Shown here: one piece after another, positions 25,755 through 33,927 of the stretch
How the letters are laid out: the number at the start of each line of letters is the position of its first letter
Numbering within the stretch: the first letter of the stretch is position 1
Assembly: GCA_024234635.1 (NCBI GenBank)
Contig: JACKNX010000002.1
Location: 1 to 64,000, forward strand
DNA from: Pseudomonadales bacterium
GTDB taxonomy: Bacteria; Pseudomonadota; Gammaproteobacteria; Pseudomonadales; Azotimanducaceae
Length of the DNA stretch: 64,000 nucleotides
Direction: 5' to 3'
Notes under the pieces: generated by a model
Told to the model about the DNA's origin: nothing
The model's input: only the letters and a program-made list of their open reading frames with translations
Database searches by the model: none
Translations under genes and position numbers: made by a program

Positions 25755-27386
25755 ATGAAAGTCGTCGAAGCAATCGCCAAGGCCATGAAAGCGGAAGGGG
25801 TCGAATTCCTGTTCGCCTACCCCGTCAATCCACTTATTGAAGCGGCCGCGGCCGAGAACATTCGTACGGTGATCGTGCGTCAGGAGCGGGTGGGCCTGCA
25901 CATGGCGGATGCCTATTCACGGCTGAATTCCGGTCACAAATTCGGCGTCTTCTGCATGCAGCACGGCCCCGGTGCGGAAAACGCCTTCGGCGCGGTGGCG
26001 CAGGCCTACTCGGAATCCGTGCCGGTGCTGGTCATCCCCGCCGGCTACCCGCGGCGGCTTGCCCACTACTATCCCAACTTCAATTCCACCGAGAGCATGC
26101 GCAACATCACCAAGTGGGCGGAACCGCTGACGATGGGGAAAGCGATTCCCGAGGTGCTGCGCCGCATCTTCTTCCAGATGCGCAACGGCCGGCCCGGTCC
26201 CGTGTTGCTGGAAGTACCGCTGGACGTATTCAACGAGGATGTGCCGGAGGGCTATACCTACACCCCGAGTTTTGCCACGCGGTCGGGCCCCGATCCCGAC
26301 GATGTCGCCCGCGCGGCAGGCGTGCTGGCGGCGGCGAAGAACCCGGTGATCTATGCCGGGCAAGGCGTGCACTACGCGCGGGCCTGGGAGGAACTCAAAG
26401 CACTGGCCGAAGCCTGGAACATTCCGGTCACGACCAGCATCGAAGGCAAGAGCGCGTTCCCGGAGGATCATCCCCTGTCGCTGGGCTCCGGCGGCCGCGC
26501 CAACCCCCGCCCCGTCATCCAGTTCTTGAATGATGCCGATGTCATCTTCGGCATCGGCTGCAGCTTTGCGCTTACCGGCTTCGGCGTCGCCATGCCACGC
26601 GGCAAGACCATCATCCATGCCACGCTGGACCCGATGGATCTCGGCAAGGATGTGCCTGCGCAGTACGCCCTCATCGGCGACGCGAAACTTTCGTTGGCCG
26701 CCCTGAACGCCGCCATGGCTGGCCACGACAAGGCGACTGCAATGGCCCGCGCCGATGTGCCATCGCGCATCAGCGCGGCGCGCGAGCCCTGGCTGGCGGA
26801 ATGGCATGACAAGCTCACCCGCAACACCGCGCCCATCAATCCCTACCGTGTCATCCACGAACTCGACCGTCTGGTGGACAAGGACAACGTTGTCATCACC
26901 CACGACGCGGGCAGCCCGCGTGACCAGACCACGCCATTCTGGACCGCCACCGCGCCGCTGTCCTATATCGGCTGGGGCAAGACCACCCAGCTCGGGTATG
27001 GTCTGGGCCTGGCGATGGGCGCCAAGCTGGCCTGCCCGGAGAAGCTGTGCATCAACGTCTGGGGGGATGCCGCCATCGGCTTTACGGGCATGGATTTCGA
27101 AACCGCCGTGCGCGAACGCATTCCGATCCTGTCCATCCTGTTCAACAACTTCTCGATGGCAATCGAGCTGCCGATCATGCAGATCTCCACCGAGAAGTAC
27201 CGCTCCACCGACATATCCGGTCATTACGCGGATATGGCAAAGGCGTTTGGTGGCTACGGTGAGCGCATCACGGACCCGAACGATATCGTCGCCGCGCTCA
27301 AACGCGGCATCGCCGCAACGGAAGCGGGTCAGCCCGCGTTACTTGAATTCATCACCGACAAGGAAATCGATATCTCGCACGGCTGA
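25755..27386 (+). CDS. Thiamine diphosphate-dependent enzyme, acetolactate synthase-like
   Basis: 543 residues with the three-domain ThDP decarboxylase/ligase layout. The catalytic Glu of the Pyr domain is in VIVRQERVGLHMADAYSR (Glu44). The central domain includes AKNPVIYAGQGVHYARAWEE. The PP domain has the ThDP-Mg motif: GDAAIGFTGMDFETAVRERI from about residue 437, ending in FNN near 463-465. Relatives include acetolactate synthase, benzoylformate decarboxylase and oxalyl-CoA decarboxylase. It lacks an adjacent regulatory subunit and the FAD-type fold is not evident, so I would not call it a biosynthetic acetolactate synthase. GGAG precedes the ATG by seven bases. Its 3' end overlaps a convergent lipoprotein gene by 48 bp. 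Confidence 0.9.
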   Translation: MKVVEAIAKAMKAEGVEFLFAYPVNPLIEAAAAENIRTVIVRQERVGLHMADAYSRLNSGHKFGVFCMQHGPGAENAFGAVAQAYSESVPVLVIPAGYPRRLAHYYPNFNSTESMRNITKWAEPLTMGKAIPEVLRRIFFQMRNGRPGPVLLEVPLDVFNEDVPEGYTYTPSFATRSGPDPDDVARAAGVLAAAKNPVIYAGQGVHYARAWEELKALAEAWNIPVTTSIEGKSAFPEDHPLSLGSGGRANPRPVIQFLNDADVIFGIGCSFALTGFGVAMPRGKTIIHATLDPMDLGKDVPAQYALIGDAKLSLAALNAAMAGHDKATAMARADVPSRISAAREPWLAEWHDKLTRNTAPINPYRVIHELDRLVDKDNVVITHDAGSPRDQTTPFWTATAPLSYIGWGKTTQLGYGLGLAMGAKLACPEKLCINVWGDAAIGFTGMDFETAVRERIPILSILFNNFSMAIELPIMQISTEKYRSTDISGHYADMAKAFGGYGERITDPNDIVAALKRGIAATEAGQPALLEFITDKEIDISHG

Positions 27387-28244
27387 GTGCAGCACGACAA
27401 TCGCGGCGCGACTGGTGCGAGGATTGCCGATGAACAACGCGCGGCCGTCGGCAAGCCGCAGGCCCAGTATCGCCTCGCGGTCACCGGCAAGATTTACCAG
27501 CTCGTCACACGCAAGACCATGCGCCGACGCGAAGGCCAGCACGGCACGGCCGACACCATGCAGGTGCATGGGCGAGAGCGAAGCAACGAACAACGCTTTC
27601 TCACCACAGGTGCCGACAAGGGTACGGAAGTAGGGTGGTCGCTCCATGTCCCGCTCGGAAATGTCGAGACGGCCAGCCTCGATGACGCCCGGGCCGACCT
27701 GCATCGCGGAATCGAACAGGCCACGTTCGTACTGAAGATGATCGACAATGCCAACGCGCGACTCGCCAACGCCGAGCACGCGCGTATAGCCGTGCAGCTG
27801 GATGCGGCTGATCATTTCACCGTCGATCTGCAACAGGCCCAGTGGCGTCAGTGCAAGCAGCTCCGAGACAAAGCCACTGCCGATCACCAGCGATACTTCC
27901 GGAATCTCCACCAGATCGAGCGGCACCACGCCATCACGTCGTTGCGGCCCGACGCCCACGATGTGTGTACCGAACCGGGCCAGTTCAGCCACCACGATGA
28001 GGAGATTGCCATCCGGATCGCTGACGCGATGCAATGTCAGTCCGTCCGCCACAGGACTTGCCGCAAGACGGTCGAGCGACGCGGCATCGACGCTGGTGGA
28101 AACCTCGCCGTCGGCGAGCACTGCCGTCAGCTCCGTCGCTGGAGCCTGTTGCGGACGTTCGCGCTCGGACGGCGAGCACGCCATCAGCAGCACCGGCAGC
28201 AGGAGGCGGAAGCAGCACAGCAAAGGGTTGCCCGAAGCGATCAT
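27339..28244 (-). CDS. Lipoprotein with possible phosphodiester-glycosidase (NAGPA-like) domain
   Basis: About 301 residues. A lipoprotein signal (RLLLPVLLMAC, Cys near residue 23) precedes a region whose layout resembles NAGPA/phosphodiester glycosidase domains: FDSAMQVGPGVIEAGRLDIS, then a recurring beta-strand YFRTLVGTCGEKALFVASLS, followed by an Ala-rich helix and CDELVNLAGDREAILGLRLA where NAGPA proteins have their LDGGGS-like loop. The match is partial, so the domain call is uncertain. ATG 28244 is chosen because it places the lipobox correctly. The last 48 bp overlap the convergent ThDP gene. Confidence 0.6.
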   Translation of the reverse strand: MIASGNPLLCCFRLLLPVLLMACSPSERERPQQAPATELTAVLADGEVSTSVDAASLDRLAASPVADGLTLHRVSDPDGNLLIVVAELARFGTHIVGVGPQRRDGVVPLDLVEIPEVSLVIGSGFVSELLALTPLGLLQIDGEMISRIQLHGYTRVLGVGESRVGIVDHLQYERGLFDSAMQVGPGVIEAGRLDISERDMERPPYFRTLVGTCGEKALFVASLSPMHLHGVGRAVLAFASAHGLACDELVNLAGDREAILGLRLADGRALFIGNPRTSRAAIVVLHSAVRDIDFLVGDEFK

Positions 28245-28409
28245 GGCGCGCGAGTGTACTGCAATTCCAGGCGGCTGCCCTGCCCGCACGGCGCGCACCG
28301 GGGAAGCCATTTTTCACGTGCTTTTTTCGCCGGTCGACCGGCACGGACGATTTGACCTCCCCGCGCGCTTGCACCGAACATTCGCCTTTCCCAACCGAGT
28401 ACGCAAACG

Positions 28410-29186
28410 ATGTCCGACTACCCGCTTCCCTACGCTTCCCACGATCTCTCCGGCCAGGTCGCACTGGTCACCGGCACCACATCCGGCCTCGGCTGGCGTT
28501 TCGCCCGGGTGCTGGCCGCGGCCGGCGCGAAAGTGGTCGTCACCGGCCGTCGCAAGGAACGCCTGGACGAGCTGGCGGACGTGATCCGCAAGGATGGCGG
28601 CGAGGCAACGCCCGTAACGCTCGACATGACGGATGCCGACAGCATCACCAGTGTCGTGCAGGCAGCGGAAGCGGCCTACGGCACGGTCACCATCCTGGTG
28701 AACAACGCCGGCATCCCGGATGCCCAGCGCGCGCACAAGATGTCCAACGAACTGATCGACCGCGTGTTCGACACGAATCTGCGCGGTCCGTACATACTTT
28801 CCTGCGAAGTCGCCCGCCGCCTGATCGCCGCCGAAAAGCCGGGGCGCATGGTCAACATCTCCAGCGTGGGCGGCTTCCACTACGCCGGCAACGGCGCCGC
28901 CCTCTACTCCATCACCAAGGCGGGTATCGCCCGCATGACGGAGTGCCTGGCCGTGGAGTGGTCACGTTTTCGCATCAACGTCAACTGCATCGCCCCGGGC
29001 GCCTTCCACTCTGAAATGATGGACGGCATGCTCAGTCGCATGGGGGACATCTCAAAAGCGTTTCCACGGGGCCGGGTGTGCGATCCGGCGTTGCTGGACA
29101 GCACATTGCTCTTCTTCTGCGCACCGGCCAGTGAGGCGGTGACCGGATCCATCGTGAAGGTGGACGACGGTCAGGGCAGTCGCTGA
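28410..29186 (+). CDS. Short-chain dehydrogenase/reductase
   Basis: 258 residues, classical SDR. The nucleotide motif TGTTSGLG is followed by TGRRKER (Arg at the position favouring NADP), LVNNAGIPDA, the catalytic Ser in NISSVGG, and the catalytic Tyr-x3-Lys in LYSITKAG. The C-terminal NCIAPGAFHSEMMDGML is normal, and SIVKVDDGQG closes the fold. It should oxidise a secondary alcohol or reduce a ketone; the substrate is unknown. No strong Shine-Dalgarno is seen. It converges on the histidine phosphatase gene. Confidence 0.92.
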   Translation: MSDYPLPYASHDLSGQVALVTGTTSGLGWRFARVLAAAGAKVVVTGRRKERLDELADVIRKDGGEATPVTLDMTDADSITSVVQAAEAAYGTVTILVNNAGIPDAQRAHKMSNELIDRVFDTNLRGPYILSCEVARRLIAAEKPGRMVNISSVGGFHYAGNGAALYSITKAGIARMTECLAVEWSRFRINVNCIAPGAFHSEMMDGMLSRMGDISKAFPRGRVCDPALLDSTLLFFCAPASEAVTGSIVKVDDGQGSR

Positions 29187-29203
29187 TTCCGCGAAGCAGG
29201 CAG

Positions 29204-29226
29204 CCGCGGCGGTAGTGCCGCCGCGG
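29204..29226. terminator. GC-rich hairpin between convergent genes
   Basis: CCGCGGCGG-TAGTG-CCGCCGCGG is a perfect 9-bp stem with a 5-base loop in the 42-bp gap between the SDR and histidine phosphatase genes. It probably acts as a two-way transcription block although no T-run follows. Confidence 0.5.
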
Positions 29227-29228
29227 GC

Positions 29229-29921
29229 TCAGGTCATCGCCCCCCCTGCGGCACTGATGCCATCCCAGAGGTGACTGGTGTCGTTGAACCGACGCACGAC
29301 GATGCGCTCGCCCAGCATCACGATATGGCTGATCGAGCCGTTGTCACAGCCATTGAAGGCAAACGGACGGGCGCCGGTTGCGTGCGCCAGGATGTGTCCC
29401 ACCACACCGCCGTGCACGAACGCGGCAACCAGTTGATCGGGGTGCCTGGCATGGATACGCGACAGTGCCCGGCCAAGCCGCAGGTTCAGTGACGCCCAGC
29501 TCTCGCCGCCTGGAATGGCATCCCACCGTTCTTCCTCCTGCATGCGCAGATACACCGGATCGTTCTCCGCCGCCTTCATGCGCAGGAGCCCGCCCTCCCA
29601 TTCGCCAAGGTGGACTTCCCTGAGATCAGCATCCACCACTGCCTCGATACCGAGATGAGCGCACAGCGGCGCAGCCGTTTCCCCGGTGCGTCGCAGGTTG
29701 GACACATAGACTGCATCGATGGGCTGTCCGCGCAGTCTTTCGCCCACGCGGATCGCCTGCTCGCGGCCGTTCGGATGCAACTCGGGATCGCCCTGCCCGT
29801 CCACCAGCGGAAACGGCGAATCCGGACTGGCGGCACGAGACTCCCCATGCCTTACGAGCAGGATTTCGGTCGCCCCCGGCGGTCGGGCGAAACGCACCTG
29901 ACGGTACTCCCTGGTAGCCAT
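29229..29921 (-). CDS. Histidine phosphatase (phosphoglycerate mutase-like) family protein
   Basis: 230 residues. The phosphohistidine motif LVRHGES is near residue 23. YVSNLRRTGETAAPLCAHLG carries the second Arg, REVHLGEWEGG follows, and the distal catalytic His is in AAFVHGGVVGHILAHATG. This is the broad-specificity branch-2 layout (GpmB/CobC-like); the substrate is not predictable. It is monocistronic and divergent from the PhyH gene. Confidence 0.9.
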   Translation of the reverse strand: MATREYRQVRFARPPGATEILLVRHGESRAASPDSPFPLVDGQGDPELHPNGREQAIRVGERLRGQPIDAVYVSNLRRTGETAAPLCAHLGIEAVVDADLREVHLGEWEGGLLRMKAAENDPVYLRMQEEERWDAIPGGESWASLNLRLGRALSRIHARHPDQLVAAFVHGGVVGHILAHATGARPFAFNGCDNGSISHIVMLGERIVVRRFNDTSHLWDGISAAGGAMT

Positions 29922-30065
29922 CCAATCTCCTCATGACGTGTCGGTGCGGCGCAAGATACCAGCCGCCTCACGACCGATAAACCGCGATACGACCGCCACG
30001 CGGGTACTTTCACCCGGCTCCCGTTCGGGGCACCATGCCAGCCTTCACAGGGGCGCAGGGGTTGC

Positions 30066-30848
30066 ATGATGCAGACAACGGCAACGCAGGGGCTCACCGC
30101 CGAGGAGACGGCAAGCTACCGCGAGCACGGCTTCGTCGTGCGCAGGGAACTGTTCTCGGCGTCGCAGATTGAAGACTTCGATCGTCGCTTTCTCGACGTT
30201 GTGGAAGGTCGCGTGGAAAAAACGCCACTCATGCAGGTCATGCGTGATGTGATGGTCGTGAAGGGCGCCGTGACTGCCGAGACCACCGTGCATGCCGTGA
30301 ACAAGCTCTTCAATTTCGAAAATGATCCGGTCCTGAACGCGTATACCGCTGATGCAACGTTGCTCGCGTGCGTGCGTTCGCTGCTGGGACCCGTGGTGCA
30401 CTCGGTGTCCACCAACGTATTCAACAAACCACCAGACGTGGACGGCCGGCATCCAATGCACCAGGACCTGCGCTACTTCCGGGCCAGACCGGCGGATCTC
30501 ATCGTCGGCACCTGGACGGCGGTCTACCCCGCGCGACGGGAAACGGGTTGCCTGTCGATACTGCCGGACTCACACCGCCGCGGTGAGCTGGAACACGCCC
30601 TTCCCGACTGGAACTACGTAAATCACGGCTTCTACGCGGTGAAGAACGTGGACTGGTCCGAACGGGTGCATATCGAACTGGAGCCGGGAGATACACTGCT
30701 GTTCCACCCGCTGCTCATTCATGGCTCGGGGCACAACCGCAGCCGGCAGTTCCGGCGAGCAATATCCGCGCACTACATCAGTGACGAGGCTCGCGCCCCG
30801 GACGGGCGCGAGTGGCGCGACCGCCCCACCATTCGGCGATATGGCTGA
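30066..30848 (+). CDS. Phytanoyl-CoA dioxygenase (PhyH) family protein
   Basis: 260 residues. This is an Fe(II)/2-oxoglutarate dioxygenase with the metal triad His132-x-Asp134 (HPMHQDLRYF) and distal His219 (LLIHGSGHNRS), and Arg in the following strand to hold 2-oxoglutarate. GCLSILPDSHRRGELEHA is the usual PhyH segment before the distal strand. It could hydroxylate branched fatty acyl-CoA, a lipid or a small secondary metabolite; many bacterial PhyH proteins do not act on phytanoyl-CoA. It converges on a small exported protein gene. Confidence 0.92.
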   Translation: MMQTTATQGLTAEETASYREHGFVVRRELFSASQIEDFDRRFLDVVEGRVEKTPLMQVMRDVMVVKGAVTAETTVHAVNKLFNFENDPVLNAYTADATLLACVRSLLGPVVHSVSTNVFNKPPDVDGRHPMHQDLRYFRARPADLIVGTWTAVYPARRETGCLSILPDSHRRGELEHALPDWNYVNHGFYAVKNVDWSERVHIELEPGDTLLFHPLLIHGSGHNRSRQFRRAISAHYISDEARAPDGREWRDRPTIRRYG

Positions 30849-30863
30849 ACGGGGCAGCCGGTG

Positions 30864-31124
30864 TCAGGACTCACCCGTGGAGACACGGCCGCGCTCCTTC
30901 GCCCGGTCGACAGATTCCTGACTTTCCTTCGCCAGCCGGTCCCAATCCCGCTGCGATCGGCAGACGCGTTCCTTGACACGTGAGCCGGTGACGGCGATCC
31001 GCTTGCAGACGCGCTGCTCCTTGCGGACCTCGGTCGGCGTCGCGGACTTCTCATCGTCCGCCCAGGCGACAGCCGGGAACTGCACACAAGCCAGCAGTAC
31101 GGTAAGAAGGATCGGATGACGCAT
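30864..31124 (-). CDS. Small exported Cys-containing protein
   Basis: 86 residues. A signal peptide (MRHPILLTVLLACVQFPAVA) precedes a basic region with two cysteines: RVCKRIAVTGSRVKERVCRS, then a helix (DWDRLAKESQESVDRAKERG). The two Cys could form a disulfide in the periplasm. ATG 31124 is supported by GGAGG nine bases upstream. Similar short proteins are common and unassigned in proteobacteria; no function is known to me. It is divergent from the rhomboid gene. Confidence 0.7.
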   Translation of the reverse strand: MRHPILLTVLLACVQFPAVAWADDEKSATPTEVRKEQRVCKRIAVTGSRVKERVCRSQRDWDRLAKESQESVDRAKERGRVSTGES

Positions 31125-31193
31125 GACAAATGACCTCCCTGAAAACCGGCACTTTACCACGCCACCATGGAACGGCTGGCGTAAAGTGCTGCG

Positions 31194-32144
31194 GTGATCC
31201 ACCAACAATCGCCCTGCCTGACCATGCAAAAATCCGGTGACGACACGTCCGGGCACCCGCCGCTCCAGCCAGCGGCTGCCTCCGAGCAATGGGTAAGCCT
31301 GCGCCACGCTCACGATCGACGCCTTCTCGCGGAACTGGGTCTGGTGCTGGATGCGGTCGCCATCGACAACCGACTCCATCGGCTGGATGACATCTGGCAC
31401 CTGCTCGTACGCGAATCAGCCGTTGCATCAGCGAGCGACGAAATTGCCAGCTGGTACCAGGAAAACCCGCCAGTGAAACGCCTCGCATCGCCACCCGCGC
31501 CATCCGGCAACGGCTGGTGGGCCATCGCCGCGTTTCTGGCAGCCATCTGGTTGCCCCCCTTTCTCGAGGACCAGCTAGCAGGCCTGCAATTGCGGGAATC
31601 GGGCGTGCTCGATACCGCCCTGGTGCGTGCAGGGGCCTGGTGGCTAACCGTGACCGCGGTGACGCTTCATGCGGATCTGGCGCATCTGGCTGGCAACAGC
31701 CTGTTTGGCAGCGTGTTCGGATACCTGTTGGGCCGGTACGTGGGCGCAGGTGTCGGCTGGTTGTGCGCGTTGTGTTGCGCGGCGCTCGCCAATGGCACCA
31801 ACGTGTTGCTCCAGGCCGAAGGCTTCAGGTCGCTTGGCGCGTCGACAGCAGTATTCGCGGCACTGGGCATCACCGGCGCCTACGCCTGGCAACGCGGTTT
31901 TCTGGTGACCACCGACTGGCGCCGACGCTTCGCGCCAGCCTTCGCCGCCATAGCCCTGATCGCCTTCACCGGCGCCAGTGGCGAGCGCACGGATGTGTTC
32001 GGTCACCTGTTTGGCTTTCTCTATGGGTTTGCCGCCGGCTGGCTGCTGAGCCGCATGCCGGACGTTTCGGCGCGCAGTGGCGTACAGTGGAGCGCCGCAT
32101 TCGCTGCAGTCGCCCTGCTGGGATTCAGCTGGCACCGGGTCTGA
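31194..32144 (+). CDS. Rhomboid-family intramembrane serine protease
   Basis: Up to 316 residues; the codon at 31224 (MQKSGDDTS) is an alternative start. The first 105 residues are a soluble cytoplasmic domain. Six or seven membrane helices follow. The rhomboid features are all visible: His164-x3-Asn168 in LHADLAHLAGN, the catalytic Ser217 in LGASTAVF, and the catalytic His271 in DVFGHLFGFLYG. It should cleave membrane-anchored substrates in the lipid bilayer. No likely substrate is encoded next to it. Confidence 0.92.
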   Translation: MIHQQSPCLTMQKSGDDTSGHPPLQPAAASEQWVSLRHAHDRRLLAELGLVLDAVAIDNRLHRLDDIWHLLVRESAVASASDEIASWYQENPPVKRLASPPAPSGNGWWAIAAFLAAIWLPPFLEDQLAGLQLRESGVLDTALVRAGAWWLTVTAVTLHADLAHLAGNSLFGSVFGYLLGRYVGAGVGWLCALCCAALANGTNVLLQAEGFRSLGASTAVFAALGITGAYAWQRGFLVTTDWRRRFAPAFAAIALIAFTGASGERTDVFGHLFGFLYGFAAGWLLSRMPDVSARSGVQWSAAFAAVALLGFSWHRV

Positions 32145-32312
32145 TGGCCCGGACACCGCGCGTCGGCGGTTGACCGAAACCTCTTTCCCGGCATCGCCAG
32201 GCAACCCCTCGCGGTGGTCGAATCGTATCCAGCCAGCACCCCACCACGCACGACCCGCATCTGCGCAGTACCGACGATCGGCTGACACGGGTGCAGCCAC
32301 CGGCGTTGCCGC

Positions 32313-33926
32313 TCAGGACGATACGCGCAGCACTGATCGCAGGTGTTCCGCCAGCCGGTAAGACAAGGCAACGATGGTAAGCGTCGGGTTCGCCCAGCCG
32401 GAGGTTGGGAACACGGAACTGCCCGCCACGAAAAGGTTGGCGTAACCATGCACCCGACAGTTGGCGTCCACTACTCCACAGCGCGGATCGTCACTCATGC
32501 GCGTGGTGCCCATGTGGTGATATCCGGCAATGGGGTGGTTACCGATACTGGCATCCACGGGCCATTGCGGACCCGGGTCGCGCAGCCAGTCGAATGGCTC
32601 CAGGCAACCCAGCCCGAGTCGGCGCAGCTCCGCGTCGAAGGTGTGCACCAGCACCCGCGCCGCATGTTTGTCGATGGCGGAAAGCTGCCAGTTGAGATCC
32701 GCCAGCGGCACGCCCAGGGCATCACGTTGTGATGACAGCACAATTCGACTGGCGGGGTTGGGTGCCTGCTCGCCTCTCACCATCATGTACAAGCGGCTGA
32801 GCCCCGCCCGGCTGCGCAGGCGCTCGTAAGTATTGCGCACACGTCGCTGCGTCCACGCGCGGACGTTGCGATAGGCATGGTTCAGGGCGCGCCCTTTCGC
32901 ATCGGCATTGATGGCATGCTTGATGTTGTTGTAGAGCTGTTGCGTCAACGTAGCCCCCTTTGCCGTATCGCGACGCTGCAGCTTGAACGTGAAGACGCTG
33001 TTCAGCGTCCGTTCCTGACGCTGCAGCGAATCGGCCAGCGCCAGCACCGGCGCGACGGGTGGCTGCAATCGACGGAAACGCTTCTGCATGGCCATCCAGA
33101 ATGCATACGGATCAGCGACGTGCACACGCGCCAGGCGGCCATTGGGATGTTCCATGAAGTAGCGACCGACCTGGTCGAAACGGTTGCCGACACCCCCCGT
33201 TTCCACGTCCCGGGAGGCCAGCAGCAGGCGCGCGTTCTCGATCGCACCTCCCGCCAGCACAAAGTGCCGCGCCCGCACGATCCGCTCCGGCTGGCCCAGC
33301 GCCCGCACGACAAGCGACTCGACGGCGGTTGCATCGGCGTTGGCCTGCAGATGGACGACATTGGCGTGCAGCAGAACGCGAATGCGATCGGAATCGAGCA
33401 CATCCCGACACATGCGCGGCCCAAAGCGCTCATGCCGTTCGTCAAAGCGCCACAGCCGTGTGGTGATGCGGCCCGGGTCGAAGCCGGGCAGCGTTGCCCC
33501 GCGCTCCCTCAGCGGTGCCGGCCCGTAATCGAACGTATCGAGCTCGAAGAACGCGTGCGCCCTGTGGTAGTGCGGTTCGAGGTCCGTCAAGTCGATGGGC
33601 CAGCCGCTGTGAGGAACCCAGTCCCGTGCCTGAAAGTCGATCGGATCCAGCAACGCACAGCGACCGCCCCAGATGCGTGTGGTGCCGCCAAAGAACCGCA
33701 GGCGGGAATTTTCCAGCTCGTAATACGCCATACCGACGTTTGCGCCGCGATACAGATCCTGCGTGGCCTGTTCGTAGTCCAGCCCCCCACTCTCGAGCAG
33801 AGTGACGGAACACCCATGTCGCGCCAGCTCCCGGGCGAGGGGAATTCCGGCCGCGCCGGCGCCGACGATGCACACGTCGCTCACGGTATCAGCGCCTTCG
33901 GGATTGCGGAGCAGATCCACCAGCAT
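32313..33926 (-). CDS. GMC-family FAD-dependent oxidoreductase
   Basis: About 537 residues. The FAD motif VCIVGAGAAGIPLARELARH is at the N-terminus, with LRFFGGTTRIWGGRCALLD next. The C-terminal substrate domain carries the GMC signature YHHMGTTRMSDDPRCGVVDA and FPTSGWANPTLTIVALSY, which holds the catalytic His and Asn. GMC enzymes oxidise alcohols such as sugars, choline, or sterols to aldehydes or ketones. The ATG at 33926 overlaps the flippase stop and is preceded by GGAGGAG. Its pairing with a flippase suggests a cell-surface glycan or lipid-linked sugar as substrate; that is inference. Confidence 0.9.
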   Translation of the reverse strand: MLVDLLRNPEGADTVSDVCIVGAGAAGIPLARELARHGCSVTLLESGGLDYEQATQDLYRGANVGMAYYELENSRLRFFGGTTRIWGGRCALLDPIDFQARDWVPHSGWPIDLTDLEPHYHRAHAFFELDTFDYGPAPLRERGATLPGFDPGRITTRLWRFDERHERFGPRMCRDVLDSDRIRVLLHANVVHLQANADATAVESLVVRALGQPERIVRARHFVLAGGAIENARLLLASRDVETGGVGNRFDQVGRYFMEHPNGRLARVHVADPYAFWMAMQKRFRRLQPPVAPVLALADSLQRQERTLNSVFTFKLQRRDTAKGATLTQQLYNNIKHAINADAKGRALNHAYRNVRAWTQRRVRNTYERLRSRAGLSRLYMMVRGEQAPNPASRIVLSSQRDALGVPLADLNWQLSAIDKHAARVLVHTFDAELRRLGLGCLEPFDWLRDPGPQWPVDASIGNHPIAGYHHMGTTRMSDDPRCGVVDANCRVHGYANLFVAGSSVFPTSGWANPTLTIVALSYRLAEHLRSVLRVSS

Positions 33927-33927
33927 G

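Noticed and set aside
25755..27386. Biosynthetic acetolactate synthase large subunit (ilvB/ilvI)
   Set aside because: No small regulatory subunit or ilv genes follow, and the overall sequence diverges from the ilv type; kept as a general ThDP enzyme.
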